A DNA stretch of 64,000 nucleotides from Streptomyces sp. NBC_00390 (GTDB lineage: Bacteria; Actinomycetota; Actinomycetes; Streptomycetales; Streptomycetaceae). Made by a program: the position numbers and the translations under genes. Positions 21,968-31,817 of this stretch are shown piece by piece. The DNA is taken from the NCBI RefSeq assembly GCF_036057275.1, contig NZ_CP107945.1:434001-498000 (forward strand). The letters are read 5' to 3'. The stretch's first letter is position 1; the number at the start of each line of letters is the position of its first letter. The notes below the pieces were generated by a model. That model was not told where the DNA came from. It worked only from the letters and a program-made list of their open reading frames with translations, and ran no database searches.

Positions 21968-22363
21968 TCAAGGCAAGAGGGCGAGGACGCCCAGGGCGTA
22001 GCCGTCGGTGTCCACGACCGGGGAAGCTCCGAGCTGCCGGTCCCGCATCGCACGCTCGGCAACACGCACGGGCGTCACGGACGAGGTGAACGGTCCGTGG
22101 TCGTAGGCGATCGCCCGCAGGCGGGTGCGATCGGTGTACGAGGAGCGGCTCCGCGCAGCCATGAGCTGGTCCTTGGTCACCATTCCGGCGCACCGGCCGT
22201 CCTCGTCGCACAGGAGCAGGTGCCCGGCGCGGGAACTGACAAGGACGGACAGGGCGACCTCGACCGTCATGTCGTCGTGGACCTGCGGTCCGAACGGCCT
22301 CATGGCATCGGCCGCCGTGACAAGGACTTCCGCCTCGCGGGGGTGCGTCCGAACCAGCGTCAC
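21968..22363 (-). CDS. CBS-domain pair protein
   Basis: A 131-residue protein made of two CBS motifs. The first (residues about 18-70) contains MTVEVALSVLVSSRAGHLLL and GMVTKDQL; the second (about 85-131) contains VRVAERAMRDRQLGASPVVD. CBS pairs bind adenosyl ligands (AMP, ATP, SAM) and act as energy or regulatory sensors. The GTG start has AGGAGG 7 nt upstream. It lies 57 nt downstream of the DEAD-box helicase gene, on the same strand. Confidence 0.88.
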   Translation of the reverse strand: MTLVRTHPREAEVLVTAADAMRPFGPQVHDDMTVEVALSVLVSSRAGHLLLCDEDGRCAGMVTKDQLMAARSRSSYTDRTRLRAIAYDHGPFTSSVTPVRVAERAMRDRQLGASPVVDTDGYALGVLALLP

Positions 22364-22419
22364 AGGTACCTCCTGGATGGGTGGGCTGCCGGGTCGAGCC
22401 AGAGCCGTGCCACGGTGGA

Positions 22420-23916
22420 CTAGGCAGCCCCGGCACGGGCGGACTGCCGCCGGGACCCGCCCGGTACCGTGCCCGTCCTGCTGGTCGTGCGTCGCCCCTG
22501 GGCGGGGCGGCTGCGCCGGCCGCGCGGGCCGGAGTCGCTGCGCCTGGGGCGCTCGGCCACCGGCGCAGTGATGACGACGGGTACTCCGGAGGGGGCCTGG
22601 GCGCCGGTGATCCGGCTCAACTCGGCCTCCCCCGAGCGGACCTGGGCGATCTGCGGCGTGATGCCGGCATCTCTCATCAGGCGGCTCATCCCCCGGCGCT
22701 GGTTGGGCGTGACCAGGGTGACGACGCTGCCGGATTCACCGGCGCGGGCGGTACGTCCACCTCGGTGCAGGTAGTCCTTGTGGTCAGTCGGCGGATCCAC
22801 GTTGACGACCAGGTCGAGGTTGTCGACGTGGATGCCGCGCGCCGCGACGTTGGTGGCGACCAGCACGGTGACATGGCCGGTCTTGAAATGCGCCAGCGTA
22901 CGGGTGCGCTGCGGCTGGGACTTGCCGCCGTGCAGCGCCGCTGCCCGTACACCGCTGTTCAGCAGGTGCTTGGTGAGCTGATCGACGGCGTGCTTGGTGT
23001 CCAGGAACATGATCACGCGGCCGTCGCGGGCCGCGATCTCCGTCGTGGTCGCGTGCTTGTCGGTGCCGTGGACGTGGAGGACGTGGTGCTCCATCGTGGT
23101 GACCGCACCGGCGGAGGGATCGACCGAGTGGACCACCGGATCGTGCAGGTAGCGACGCACCAGCAGATCGACGTTGCGGTCCAGGGTGGCGGAGAACAGC
23201 ATCCGCTGGCCGCCGGGGCGTACCTGGTCGAGGAGCTGGGTGACCTGGGGCATGAAGCCCATGTCGGCCATCTGGTCGGCCTCGTCCAGGACCGTGACGC
23301 TCACCCGGTCCAGGTGGCAGTCGCCGCGCTCGATGAGGTCCTGCAGACGCCCCGGGGTCGCGACGACGACCTCGGCGCCGGCGCGCAGGGCGCCGGCCTG
23401 GCGGCCGATCGACATGCCGCCGACCACAGTCGTCAGCCGCAGTCCGAGCGACTGGGCGTAGGGGGTGAGGGCGTCGGTGACCTGCTGGGCCAGCTCACGC
23501 GTGGGAACGAGGACCAGAGCCAGCGGCCGACGGGGCTCGGCGCGCTGTCCGGCGGTCCGGGCCAGGAGCGCCAGCCCGAATGCGAGGGTCTTGCCCGATC
23601 CGGTACGGCCTCGGCCCAGGACGTCCCTTCCGGCCAGGGTGTTCGGCAGCGTGGCTCCCTGAATCGGGAACGGCTCCTTCACACCGAGACGGGTGAGCAC
23701 CCTCAGGACCTCGACCGGCAGGTTCAGCTCCTCGAAGGTCGCGGCCGCGGGAAGAGCGGGGGTCATGGTCACCGGCAGGGCGAACTCACCTTGAGGCGCG
23801 GCCGGACGGCGGCCGTAGCCTGCGGACCGGGCCGGCGCGCCTGAGCGGCGGCCCCCACCGGAGCCGGAGCCGCCGGTGCGGGAGTAGCGGTTATTTGTGC
23901 GTGTCGTTCGGTTCAT
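22420..23916 (-). CDS. DEAD-box ATP-dependent RNA helicase
   Basis: A 498-residue RNA helicase. The order is a Gly/Arg-rich N-terminus (residues 1-60), motif I GRTGSGKT near residue 105, DEAD (VLDEADQMADMGF) near residue 210, SAT (LFSATLD) near 245, and the motif VI block HRGGRTARAGESG near 390, then an Arg-rich tail. It would unwind structured RNA, fitting its position after a cold-shock gene. The ATG at 23916 has GAGGAAGG 5 nt upstream. A 310-bp stretch without a gene lies between it and the upstream terminator, possibly a long leader. Confidence 0.96.
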   Translation of the reverse strand: MNRTTRTNNRYSRTGGSGSGGGRRSGAPARSAGYGRRPAAPQGEFALPVTMTPALPAAATFEELNLPVEVLRVLTRLGVKEPFPIQGATLPNTLAGRDVLGRGRTGSGKTLAFGLALLARTAGQRAEPRRPLALVLVPTRELAQQVTDALTPYAQSLGLRLTTVVGGMSIGRQAGALRAGAEVVVATPGRLQDLIERGDCHLDRVSVTVLDEADQMADMGFMPQVTQLLDQVRPGGQRMLFSATLDRNVDLLVRRYLHDPVVHSVDPSAGAVTTMEHHVLHVHGTDKHATTTEIAARDGRVIMFLDTKHAVDQLTKHLLNSGVRAAALHGGKSQPQRTRTLAHFKTGHVTVLVATNVAARGIHVDNLDLVVNVDPPTDHKDYLHRGGRTARAGESGSVVTLVTPNQRRGMSRLMRDAGITPQIAQVRSGEAELSRITGAQAPSGVPVVITAPVAERPRRSDSGPRGRRSRPAQGRRTTSRTGTVPGGSRRQSARAGAA

Positions 23917-24226
23917 ACAAACCTTCCTCGATACGGCACGCATCAAGGAATTCTCGCAGCATTGAGCAGCGTGCGGAATTGCAAGAACGAGCCGAGTACA
24001 TACGAATGCGAAGCCGGCCGGCGGGAAGCACCGTGGCCGAGCAGAAGAAATGGGTGGCCCGGACCGGGCAGAAATCCGGCGCGCCGAGCGGGAGAGCTCC
24101 GACGGACTTGGACACGGAGCCCTGGGCAGCGCAGCCGGCCGTACGGTGAAACGAGGCCCACGGATCGCCCCACCGGCGAAAGGGTCACGGCAGGATGCGG
24201 GCGAGGGCTGCGCCCTGAGAAAGCAC

Positions 24227-24266
24227 GTAGCCGGGGCCCGCACCCCAAGGTGCGGGCCCCGGCTAC
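24227..24266 (-). terminator. 18-bp perfect stem terminator after cold-shock gene 2
   Basis: GTAGCCGGGGCCCGCACC pairs perfectly with GGTGCGGGCCCCGGCTAC across CCAA, 16 nt past the stop codon of the cold-shock gene. Confidence 0.88.
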
Positions 24267-24282
24267 GACATACGCGTCAGCT

Positions 24283-24486
24283 TCAGGCCGGAACGATGTT
24301 CTCGGCGGTCGGGCCCTTCTGGCCCTGCGCGATGTCGAAGCTCACCTTCTGGCCTTCCTGCAGCTCACGGAAGCCCTGGGCGGCGATGTTCGAGTAGTGG
24401 GCGAACACGTCAGCGCCGCCACCGTCCTGCTCGATGAAGCCGAATCCCTTTTCGGCGTTGAACCACTTCACGGTGCCAGTAGCCAT
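24283..24486 (-). CDS. Cold-shock protein (copy 2)
   Basis: A 67-residue CspA-family protein, [18 protein letters not shown] followed by DVFAHYSNI. It differs from copy 1 mainly in the second half ([19 protein letters not shown]). AAGGAGATA precedes the ATG. It has its own terminator. The 456-bp gap upstream (24487-24942) holds no gene I can support and may include a long 5' leader, as is known for cold-shock mRNAs. Confidence 0.96.
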   Translation of the reverse strand: MATGTVKWFNAEKGFGFIEQDGGGADVFAHYSNIAAQGFRELQEGQKVSFDIAQGQKGPTAENIVPA

Positions 24487-24942
24487 GTCATATCTCCTTC
24501 GGGGCAGTGCCCAGAGGTCCGCACTGTGCGAACCTCGAGTCGCCGCGATGATTGCCCCGCCCGGAAAACACCGGAAGTACAAAAGCACTCTCACACGGGG
24601 AGAACCCGGTGAGGGCGCTTGAAGTTTTGGGAACCACAACTGCAACTGAAATCAACAGTAGCACGGCACGACCGGCCGGACACGGGAAGTAATTTCGCTC
24701 CACCTGTCGGGCGAGAAACTCTTACCGCGCGGTGCGCCCATTTCTCTATTGGCGAGCACAGGTATTGATGTGCACCGGGACGGGCGTTTCTCCGGGCGCG
24801 GCCCCGTCCTGAACCGTGCGAACCGGCTGTCGGCGACGGTCGGCGGGGGCGGTGGAAGAGCAACCGGATGCCGAATCGGGATCGGTTGCCGCCCCACCGC
24901 CGCCCCGCATGCCGCGACACCGGACGGGACAGTCCGCCGAGA

Positions 24943-26388
24943 TCAGACCACCGGGGCCGGGAAGGTCGGGTACTCCACCCCGGAGACGTGCTGGACGACG
25001 CGGATGACCTGGCAGGAGTAGCCGAACTCGTTGTCGTACCAGAGGTAGAGGATCGCGTTGTCGCCGTCGACCTTGGTGGCACCCGCGTCGACGATCGAGG
25101 CGTGGCGCGAGCCGATGAAGTCGCTGGAGACCGCATCGGGGGCACTGATGAAGTCGATCTGGCGCTTCAGCGGGGAGGTCAGTGAGACGTTGCGGAGGTA
25201 GTCGAGGACTTCCTCGCGGTTGGTCTCGCGGCCGAGACGCAGGCTGAGGATCGCGATCGAGACGTCCGGCACCGGGACGCGGATCGAGCTGCCGGTGATC
25301 GGGGCCTTGAGATCGGGCAGCGCCTTGGCGACGGCGGAGGCGGCACCGGTCTCGGTGATGACCATGTTGAGCGGCGCCGAGCGGCCGCGGCGGTCGGAGC
25401 TGTGGTAGTTGTCCAGCAGGTTCTGGTCGTTGGTGAACGAGTGGACGGTCTCCACGTGGCCGCGAAGGACGCCGTACTCGTCCGCCATCGCCTTCAGCGG
25501 CGGGACGATCGCATTGGTGGTGCAGGACGCGCAGGACAGGATCTGCTCGTCCGGCTTGATCATGTCGTGGTTGACACCGTGCACGATGTTGGGGACGTCA
25601 CCCTTGCCCGGCGCGGTCAGGACGACCTTGTCGATGCCGGGGCGCAGGTGCTTCGACAGTCCCTCGCGGTCGCGCCACTTGCCGGTGTTGTCGATGAGGA
25701 TGGCGTCCTTGATGCCGTACGCCGTGTAGTCGACCTCCGACGGGTCGCCGGCGTAGATCACCTTGATCTCGTTGCCGTTGGCGATGATCGTGCTGTTCGC
25801 CTCGTCCACGGTGATCGTGCCCTGGAACTGACCGTGGATGGAGTCGCGGCGCAGCAGCGAGGCACGCTTGACGATGTCCTGGTCACCACCCTGGCGGACG
25901 ACGATGGCACGCAGCCGCAGTCCGTTGCCGGAGCCGGCCTTCTCGATGAGCAGGCGGGCGACGAGGCGGCCGATGCGGCCGAACCCGTAGAGGACGACGT
26001 CGCGCGGCTCGCGGCGCTCGATCTTGTTCGGACCCGCGGCGCCGGCAACGGCCCCGGCGGTGAACTCCTCCACCGAGAGACCGCGGTCGTCGCTCCTGTA
26101 CGTCGCGGCGAGCATGCCGATGTCGATCTGGGAAGGGCCGAGATCAAGCGTGGTGAGAGCCTGCAGGAACGGCAGCGTCTCGGTGACCGTGAGTTCCTCA
26201 CCGGCGATCTGCCGGGCGAACCGGTGGGTCTTCAGGATGCTGACCACCGACTTGTTCACCAAGGAGCGGCTGTGGAGAAGGACTGTGACGTCCCGCTCCC
26301 GGTGCAGCTTCCCGATGATGGGGATCATCGACTCCGCGATCTCCTCGCGGTTCTTCCAGTTGGTGAACGAGTCGTCATTGACAGTCAC
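24943..26388 (-). CDS. Glyceraldehyde-3-phosphate dehydrogenase, long form
   Basis: A 481-residue GAPDH, about 145 residues longer than the classical enzyme because of an N-terminal extension (residues 1-125: helical, charged, NWKNREEIAESMIPIIGKL). The Rossmann start VVLYGFGRIGRLVARLL is near residue 128 and the catalytic Cys lies in SCASCTTNAIVPPLKA near residue 285. GSSIRVPVPDVSIAIL and the C-terminal WYDNEFGYSCQVI are intact. This long class exists beside the canonical gap in many Streptomyces; its physiological direction (glycolysis or gluconeogenesis) cannot be told here. The start is GTG with a weak SD. Confidence 0.95.
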   Translation of the reverse strand: MTVNDDSFTNWKNREEIAESMIPIIGKLHRERDVTVLLHSRSLVNKSVVSILKTHRFARQIAGEELTVTETLPFLQALTTLDLGPSQIDIGMLAATYRSDDRGLSVEEFTAGAVAGAAGPNKIERREPRDVVLYGFGRIGRLVARLLIEKAGSGNGLRLRAIVVRQGGDQDIVKRASLLRRDSIHGQFQGTITVDEANSTIIANGNEIKVIYAGDPSEVDYTAYGIKDAILIDNTGKWRDREGLSKHLRPGIDKVVLTAPGKGDVPNIVHGVNHDMIKPDEQILSCASCTTNAIVPPLKAMADEYGVLRGHVETVHSFTNDQNLLDNYHSSDRRGRSAPLNMVITETGAASAVAKALPDLKAPITGSSIRVPVPDVSIAILSLRLGRETNREEVLDYLRNVSLTSPLKRQIDFISAPDAVSSDFIGSRHASIVDAGATKVDGDNAILYLWYDNEFGYSCQVIRVVQHVSGVEYPTFPAPVV

Positions 26389-26419
26389 AGGCTTATCTTT
26401 CGAGCTAGGCGGTGCTCAT

Positions 26420-26450
26420 ATGCTAACCCGCCCCCACTTCGATCATTCAA
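26420..26450 (-). promoter_or_regulatory. Possible vegetative promoter of GAPDH gene
   Basis: Read leftward, TTGAAT (26450-26445) and TAGCAT (26425-26420) are separated by 19 nt and lie 32 nt before the GTG. The spacer is slightly long. The rest of 26451-26741 holds only a 10-bp direct repeat (GGCCCTCAAC twice, 26520-26539). Confidence 0.4.
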
Positions 26451-26741
26451 GCGGTGCCACCTGAGCGGGATGCCCGGCGTCGACGAGGGCCGCCGACCGG
26501 CTCGGCAGACCTCCTCGACGGCCCTCAACGGCCCTCAACGGGACCGTCGGGCGACCAGCCTGTCGCTGAAGGCGGTCACCACCTGGATGCCCTCGGCTCA
26601 GAGCTCGGCGGACGACGGCTTCGGCGCGACAAGAGCCAGCACTGTTCGGTCCGCGTGCAGTACGATCATCGCGCCCTGTCCGTCGTTGACAGGCCGCTCA
26701 GGCAGCGCAGGGGGTGCGCGCCGGGCGATGAACCAGGGGCA

Positions 26742-28610
26742 ATGGTGGGGGACGACCAGCAGGGATACACCGGCGCGCCGGCACGGGCGGTCGGGGGCGG
26801 CCGGTATGTGCTGGAGGCGCCGCTGGGCGAGGGCGGCATGGCCTCCGTCCATCGGGCGCGGGATTCAGTACTGGGCCGCACGGTCGCGGTCAAGACCCTG
26901 CATGCCGATCTGGCCCGTGACCCGTCGTTCCGTGAGCGGTTCCGCCGTGAGGCCCGGGCAGTCGCCGCGCTCAGTCACACCAACATCGTGGCGGTCCACG
27001 ACAGCGGTGAGGACAGCGATGACGCCGGGGTCGTGCAGTACATCGTCATGGAGTACGTGCGGGGCCGCCCGCTGAGCCGGCTGATCCAGGAGGCCGCCCA
27101 GGCGGGCGAAACGATTCCGCTGGACCGGACGCTGGCCCTGACCGCGGCCGTGCTGGACGCGCTCGAGTGCAGCCATCGACAGGGCCTCGTCCACCGGGAC
27201 ATCAAGCCTGCGAACGTGATGGTCACGGACGACGGCACGGTCAAGGTGATGGACTTCGGCATCGCGCGGGCCCTGGAGTCGGACGCCACGGCGATGACGC
27301 GGACGGGCGCGGTGATCGGGACGCCGCAGTACCTCTCGCCGGAACAGGTGCTGGGCAGCAGCGCCGATGTGCGGTCCGACCTGTACGCGGTCGGCTGCAT
27401 GCTCTTCCAGATGCTGACGGGCACCCTGCCGTTCGACGGCGGGTCCGTGATGAGCGTGCTCTACCAGCATGTCCAGGAGCCCGCGCCCGCGCCGTCCACC
27501 GTCAACCCTGCGGTGTCCGCGGCGGTGGACGCGGTGGTCGCGCGGGCGCTGAGCAAGGACCCGGAGCAGCGGCATCCGAGTGCGCGGGACATGGCGGACG
27601 ACATACGCCGGATCGCCCAAGGCGGCGCACCGTCACGGCAGTTGCCGCCGCAGGACCCGCAGGCTCCGCCGACCTGGCAGGTGCCGCCGCAGGACCCGCG
27701 CACCGTCACGGCCGGCACGGCGGCGGGAGGCTCCACCGCGCCAGGTCCAGGCATGGCAGGTACCGGAACGACGCGTCCCGCCAGGGCCCGTGCCGGAACG
27801 ACGGTCCCCGGCACACCTGGACCCGGCACGGCGGGTCCCGCCGGGGCCAACCCGTTCCCCGCCGGAACCTTCCCCTTCGGTACGGCGAACCAGCACAACC
27901 AGGCATTCCGAGTCGACATCCGCGGAAACAGCGCCTCCATCACTCAGCGCCGCGTGAAAACCGCCACCTCGGTCGCGGCTGTTGTCGTCGCGGTCATCGT
28001 GTTCACCGTCATCTTCTTCGGACAGATGCTGATCTCGGGCCTGTCAGGCCTCTCGGACGCCTCGGACGACTCCTACACCCCGGACCCCCGCGCCACCGGC
28101 GTACTGGTCCTGTGCGACTACACGTCCGGCCTGGGGAGCGAAAGCGAGCCACCCGACCTCACGGGGATGTCCCCCGAGGAGGCGAAGACCTGTGCCGACA
28201 TCGCCGGGCTGAAGCTGGTGCAGAAGTCGGAGCGTGGGACGTCGTCCGACGTGCACACGGTGATCCGGCAGTCGCCGACCGACTCCCAGAAGGTCACGTC
28301 GGGCAGCACGGTCACCATCTGGGTGTCGACCGGTGGTGACCCCCGGGCCACGGGCAATCTGGCCTCCTGCGACATCGAGGAGAGCCATGGCAGGCTCTCC
28401 AACCCCTGGCTCACAGGCATGAGCGAGGCCGACGCCCGCGTGTGCGCGGACATCGCCGGTCTGAAGGTGGTGAAGGCCGGCACCGTACCGGACCCCCTCA
28501 CGCCCGCCGGAGAGGTGGCGAAACAGGAGCCGGGGTCGTCGGAGTACGTGCTCCCGGGCAGCACGGTCAAGGTCTGGATCTCGTCGGGGGAATCCAGTCC
28601 GAGCCCTTGA
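26742..28610 (+). CDS. PASTA-domain Ser/Thr protein kinase (PknB-like)
   Basis: A 622-residue membrane kinase. The kinase domain (residues about 18-285) has the Gly loop LGEGGMASVHRA, VAVKTL lysine, catalytic HRDIKPANVMV and DFGIARAL. A Pro/Gly/Thr linker follows, then one transmembrane helix (near residues 406-430, VAAVVVAVIVFTVIFFG) and two extracellular PASTA-like repeats (about 450-530 and 540-620, each with a CADIAGLK core). PASTA domains bind peptidoglycan fragments, so it probably senses the cell wall. The ATG at 26742 is chosen because the kinase fold begins 20 residues later; an upstream GTG cannot be excluded. Both repeats carry paired Cys (LCDYTSG, SCDIEES), which is unusual. Confidence 0.93.
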   Translation: MVGDDQQGYTGAPARAVGGGRYVLEAPLGEGGMASVHRARDSVLGRTVAVKTLHADLARDPSFRERFRREARAVAALSHTNIVAVHDSGEDSDDAGVVQYIVMEYVRGRPLSRLIQEAAQAGETIPLDRTLALTAAVLDALECSHRQGLVHRDIKPANVMVTDDGTVKVMDFGIARALESDATAMTRTGAVIGTPQYLSPEQVLGSSADVRSDLYAVGCMLFQMLTGTLPFDGGSVMSVLYQHVQEPAPAPSTVNPAVSAAVDAVVARALSKDPEQRHPSARDMADDIRRIAQGGAPSRQLPPQDPQAPPTWQVPPQDPRTVTAGTAAGGSTAPGPGMAGTGTTRPARARAGTTVPGTPGPGTAGPAGANPFPAGTFPFGTANQHNQAFRVDIRGNSASITQRRVKTATSVAAVVVAVIVFTVIFFGQMLISGLSGLSDASDDSYTPDPRATGVLVLCDYTSGLGSESEPPDLTGMSPEEAKTCADIAGLKLVQKSERGTSSDVHTVIRQSPTDSQKVTSGSTVTIWVSTGGDPRATGNLASCDIEESHGRLSNPWLTGMSEADARVCADIAGLKVVKAGTVPDPLTPAGEVAKQEPGSSEYVLPGSTVKVWISSGESSPSP

Positions 28611-28784
28611 CGAGCATCCCGTTCACCCTGACGACGTGGGTGGGGCAGCCGCCTTGGTGTCGGACGCGCCGTCGCCCTTGACCTCGTCGCAGCCCGGCGT
28701 GAGTCGGCCGGGCCACTGTCCTCATGACGGGCCCCGTGATCATGATCCGGGCTCCTGAAAAAGGCCGCAGTCGTCCATGCGAAA

Positions 28785-28818
28785 GGCGCCTGCCCTGGGC
28801 CGAAGCCCGGCAGGCGCC
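28785..28818. terminator. Terminator between kinase and NRPS operon
   Basis: A 10-bp perfect stem GGCGCCTGCC / GGCAGGCGCC with a 14-nt loop that can pair further (CTGGGC-GCCCGG). It lies between the convergent kinase and NRPS operon ends. Confidence 0.75.
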
Positions 28819-28889
28819 GTTCGGTGCGCTCACCCACGCGGTGGGGAGACGCACGCGCTCACTCTCCCCCGTATCCGCTCGGGTTCACG

Positions 28890-31817
28890 TCAAAGGGCGT
28901 GCCCGGAACCGCCGTTGACCATTGCGGCCAGGACCGGGCGACGGTCCTCTCCCGGCCGGGGACGCAGCGGCGCGGCCAGGCGGGCGCAGTCGTAGTGCCA
29001 GCGGTGGTCGAGGTCCTGGTGGACCTGGTCCGTCTCGTGGATCGGACTGGTGCTGCCGAGCAGTTCGGTCAGGTCGGTGGCGAGATCCCGCCACGAGACA
29101 TGACCGCTGAGTGCGTTGGCGACTCCGTGCACCGGCGTGTCCAGACAGGCGGTCACGGACCGGGCCAAGGCGGCCGCGTGCACCCAGGCCGCGCCGTACC
29201 AGGCGTGTCCGCCGGTGCCCGGCCGTGGCAGGGCGATGGGCCGGCCCTCCTGAGCGGCCTGGTAGAGCAGGCCCGTCGCTCCCCAGCGCAGCTGGTCGCG
29301 CAGCCGGTCGTGCGGGCCCCACACGATCGGTGAGCGCACGGCGCTGGCTCCGCCCCGGCCTTCGGTTCCGGCCGCGCGCAGCAGCAGGGCCTCACAGTCG
29401 AGCTTGGCCCGTCCATAGGGACTGAGCGGATCCCGGGAGGCCGACTCCTCGGCGACCCGGTCCTCGGCGGGGTGCCCGTAGGCGTCGACGCTGCTGACGA
29501 AGACGAACGGGCCGCGCCGCCAAGCAGCGGTCATGGCCTCCATGGCCGCCACGTCGACCTCGGGCCGGGTGAAGGTACAGGCGGCGTGGACGACCGCGTC
29601 CGCGCCGTCGACGGCCTGGCGCAGTCCGGCGAGGTCGGCGAGGTCGCCCTCGACGACATCGACGCCTTCCGCGACGACCAGGTGAGCGGACTCGGGGCGG
29701 GCCAGGGCCAGCACCGGGCGTCCCTGGGCGGCCAGTTCACGCACGATGAACGCGCCGACCCCTCCGGTTGCCCCGGTGACCAGGACCGTGCCCGGGCGGG
29801 TGCGCCGCGGACGGACGGACACCGGGGCGGCCTTGGCGGCGGCCCGTTCGATCTCGCGGGCGTCCAGCAGGGCGGTGACCGCCCGGGGGGTACGCGCCTG
29901 GAGGATGTCGAGCCCGGTCAGCGGCAGTTTCAGCGCCTCCCGCAACCGCTCGGCGAGCCGGACGGCGACCAGAGAGTGCCCGCCGAGGGCGAAGAAGTCG
30001 TCGTCCGGCCCCGGCACTCGTCCCAGCAGCGCGGTGAAGCCCTCGGTGACGGCGTCGGCACGAGGGCCCGTCGGCACGGCGGGTGCGGGCATCCCGGGCA
30101 GGCGCGCCTGGTCGACCCCGCCGTCGGCGGTACGCGGCAGGGAGTCCAGCAGGGTGACAGCCGCCGGTACCGACTCCGGTGCCAGAGCCGCCCGCAGGTG
30201 GGAGCGCAGCTCATGGGGTGTCGGGCCGACACTCTCGCGCAGAACGGCGTACGCCAGCAGCGGCCCGCCGTCCGGCCGGGCCACGGTGGCCTCGGCGATC
30301 CGGGGGTGGGCCCGCAGCGCCGCCTCGGCCGGATGCCCGCCCGGGGTGTCCCCTGTGCCCTGCGGGTCGCGGCTGCCCTCGCTCTCCTGGTGCGCGGGCG
30401 CCGTTCCCCCGAGCTGGGACAGCCGCAGGTGCGGATCGGCCGCCACCGCTTCGAGCAGGGCCGCGTAGTGCGTGCCGAGGCCGGTCGCCTCGTCGCCGTC
30501 CAGCGCGGTCCTGCGGTACTGCACCAGAGCCGCGGGCGCCTCGGTGTCGACCAGGCCGAAGGAGAGGTCGAACTTGGCCTCGTCGACGCCCACTTCCACG
30601 TACTCCCCTGCCGTGCCCGGCAGATGGAGCGCCGTCGGCTCGCCGAGGACATCGGCGGTCACCCGGACCAGTGCCGTGCCGTCCGTGTCGCGCGCGGCGG
30701 CGCCGAGCCGCTCCAGGACGAGGTCGAACGGAACATGCCGGTACTGCTGGGCTTCCAGCAGCGCGTCCCGTACCCGCTCGACGAGCGCCGTGAAGGCCGG
30801 GTCGCCGGAGGTGTCCACGCGTACCGGAAGGGTGTTGACGCACAGACCGACGAGCTCGCGCAGGGCAGCGCCCTGGCGGTGGGTGCTCGCGACCCCGATG
30901 ACCAGGTCGTCCTTGCCGGTGAGGCGCTGCAGGGCGGCGAACGCCGCTGCGAGGGCCACCGTGAACAGGGTGGCGCGGTGTTCGCTGCCCAGGGCGCGCA
31001 GCGCCTGCGGCACCTGTTCTGCGAGCGGGACGGTACTGGTGGCGGCCGGCCGGGTGACGGCGTCGGACGGCGCCTGCGCGGGGCGCGGCAGGCGAGGGGG
31101 CGTGGCATCCGCGAGACGGCCGGTCCAGTGGCGCAGCCCCTCGTCGAGACGGCCGGCCGCAACGAGTTCGTTCCGTGCGAAGTCGGCGTACTGCGGTGGC
31201 GCTGCCTGCGGCCGCGGCCCGGTTCCGTCAACGGCGGACCCGTACAGCTCCGCCAGTTCCCGGGCGACCGTCTCCAGGGATCCGCCGTCGATGGCGATGT
31301 GATGGAAGGTCAGCAGCACCGTGTGGTCCTGCTCCCCGTGACGCAGCACCAGGGCGCGCATCACGGGGCCGGTGGACAGGTCGAAGGGGCGGCGCGCCTC
31401 CTCGGCCAGCACGGCGTGGGCGCCGTCCTCGTCCGTGTCCACGACGGGCACGGGCACGGCTTCGGGTGCCGACAGCGTCTCCTGGTACGGCTCGCCGTCC
31501 CGCTGTCCGTACCGGGTGCGCAGGATCTCGTGACGCTGCACGAGCGAGGTCACCGCGGTGGTGAGCGCGGCCAAGTCGAGCGGGCCGCGCAGCCGGGTGG
31601 CGAAGGGCACGCTGTAGGAGGCGCTGCCGTGGCCGAGCCGGTCCATCAGCCACATGCGGCGCTGGGCGTGCGAGAGCGGGGCGGGTCCCCGGCGGGCCGA
31701 TTCGGAGGCGGCCTGAGGCGCGCCAGAAGCGGACGCGCCGCGTCCGGATGCGCGGGCACGTGCCCGGCGCAGCAGTTCCTCCTGGCGGGCGACAGCCGCG
31801 GGTACGTCAGTGGGCAT
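28890..31817 (-). CDS. NRPS C-(A remnant)-T with C-terminal extended SDR domain
   Basis: A 975-residue terminal NRPS. The C domain (residues about 45-470) has an intact HHIAIDG. Next comes only the C-terminal piece of an A domain (about 485-590): the core motifs including TSGSTG are absent and A10 is degenerate (DGGVDQARL, catalytic Lys lost). The T domain has FFALGGHSLVA near residue 607. The last 310 residues form an extended SDR/NAD(P) domain (TGATGGVGAFIV near 680, SSVDAYG, YGRAKLDCE). It cannot activate an amino acid itself, so T must be loaded in trans, or the C domain may use an upstream T. The SDR may release or modify the chain; it is not a typical thioester-reductase sequence. The start overlaps the upstream gene by 11 nt. 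Confidence 0.9.
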   Translation of the reverse strand: MPTDVPAAVARQEELLRRARARASGRGASASGAPQAASESARRGPAPLSHAQRRMWLMDRLGHGSASYSVPFATRLRGPLDLAALTTAVTSLVQRHEILRTRYGQRDGEPYQETLSAPEAVPVPVVDTDEDGAHAVLAEEARRPFDLSTGPVMRALVLRHGEQDHTVLLTFHHIAIDGGSLETVARELAELYGSAVDGTGPRPQAAPPQYADFARNELVAAGRLDEGLRHWTGRLADATPPRLPRPAQAPSDAVTRPAATSTVPLAEQVPQALRALGSEHRATLFTVALAAAFAALQRLTGKDDLVIGVASTHRQGAALRELVGLCVNTLPVRVDTSGDPAFTALVERVRDALLEAQQYRHVPFDLVLERLGAAARDTDGTALVRVTADVLGEPTALHLPGTAGEYVEVGVDEAKFDLSFGLVDTEAPAALVQYRRTALDGDEATGLGTHYAALLEAVAADPHLRLSQLGGTAPAHQESEGSRDPQGTGDTPGGHPAEAALRAHPRIAEATVARPDGGPLLAYAVLRESVGPTPHELRSHLRAALAPESVPAAVTLLDSLPRTADGGVDQARLPGMPAPAVPTGPRADAVTEGFTALLGRVPGPDDDFFALGGHSLVAVRLAERLREALKLPLTGLDILQARTPRAVTALLDAREIERAAAKAAPVSVRPRRTRPGTVLVTGATGGVGAFIVRELAAQGRPVLALARPESAHLVVAEGVDVVEGDLADLAGLRQAVDGADAVVHAACTFTRPEVDVAAMEAMTAAWRRGPFVFVSSVDAYGHPAEDRVAEESASRDPLSPYGRAKLDCEALLLRAAGTEGRGGASAVRSPIVWGPHDRLRDQLRWGATGLLYQAAQEGRPIALPRPGTGGHAWYGAAWVHAAALARSVTACLDTPVHGVANALSGHVSWRDLATDLTELLGSTSPIHETDQVHQDLDHRWHYDCARLAAPLRPRPGEDRRPVLAAMVNGGSGHAL

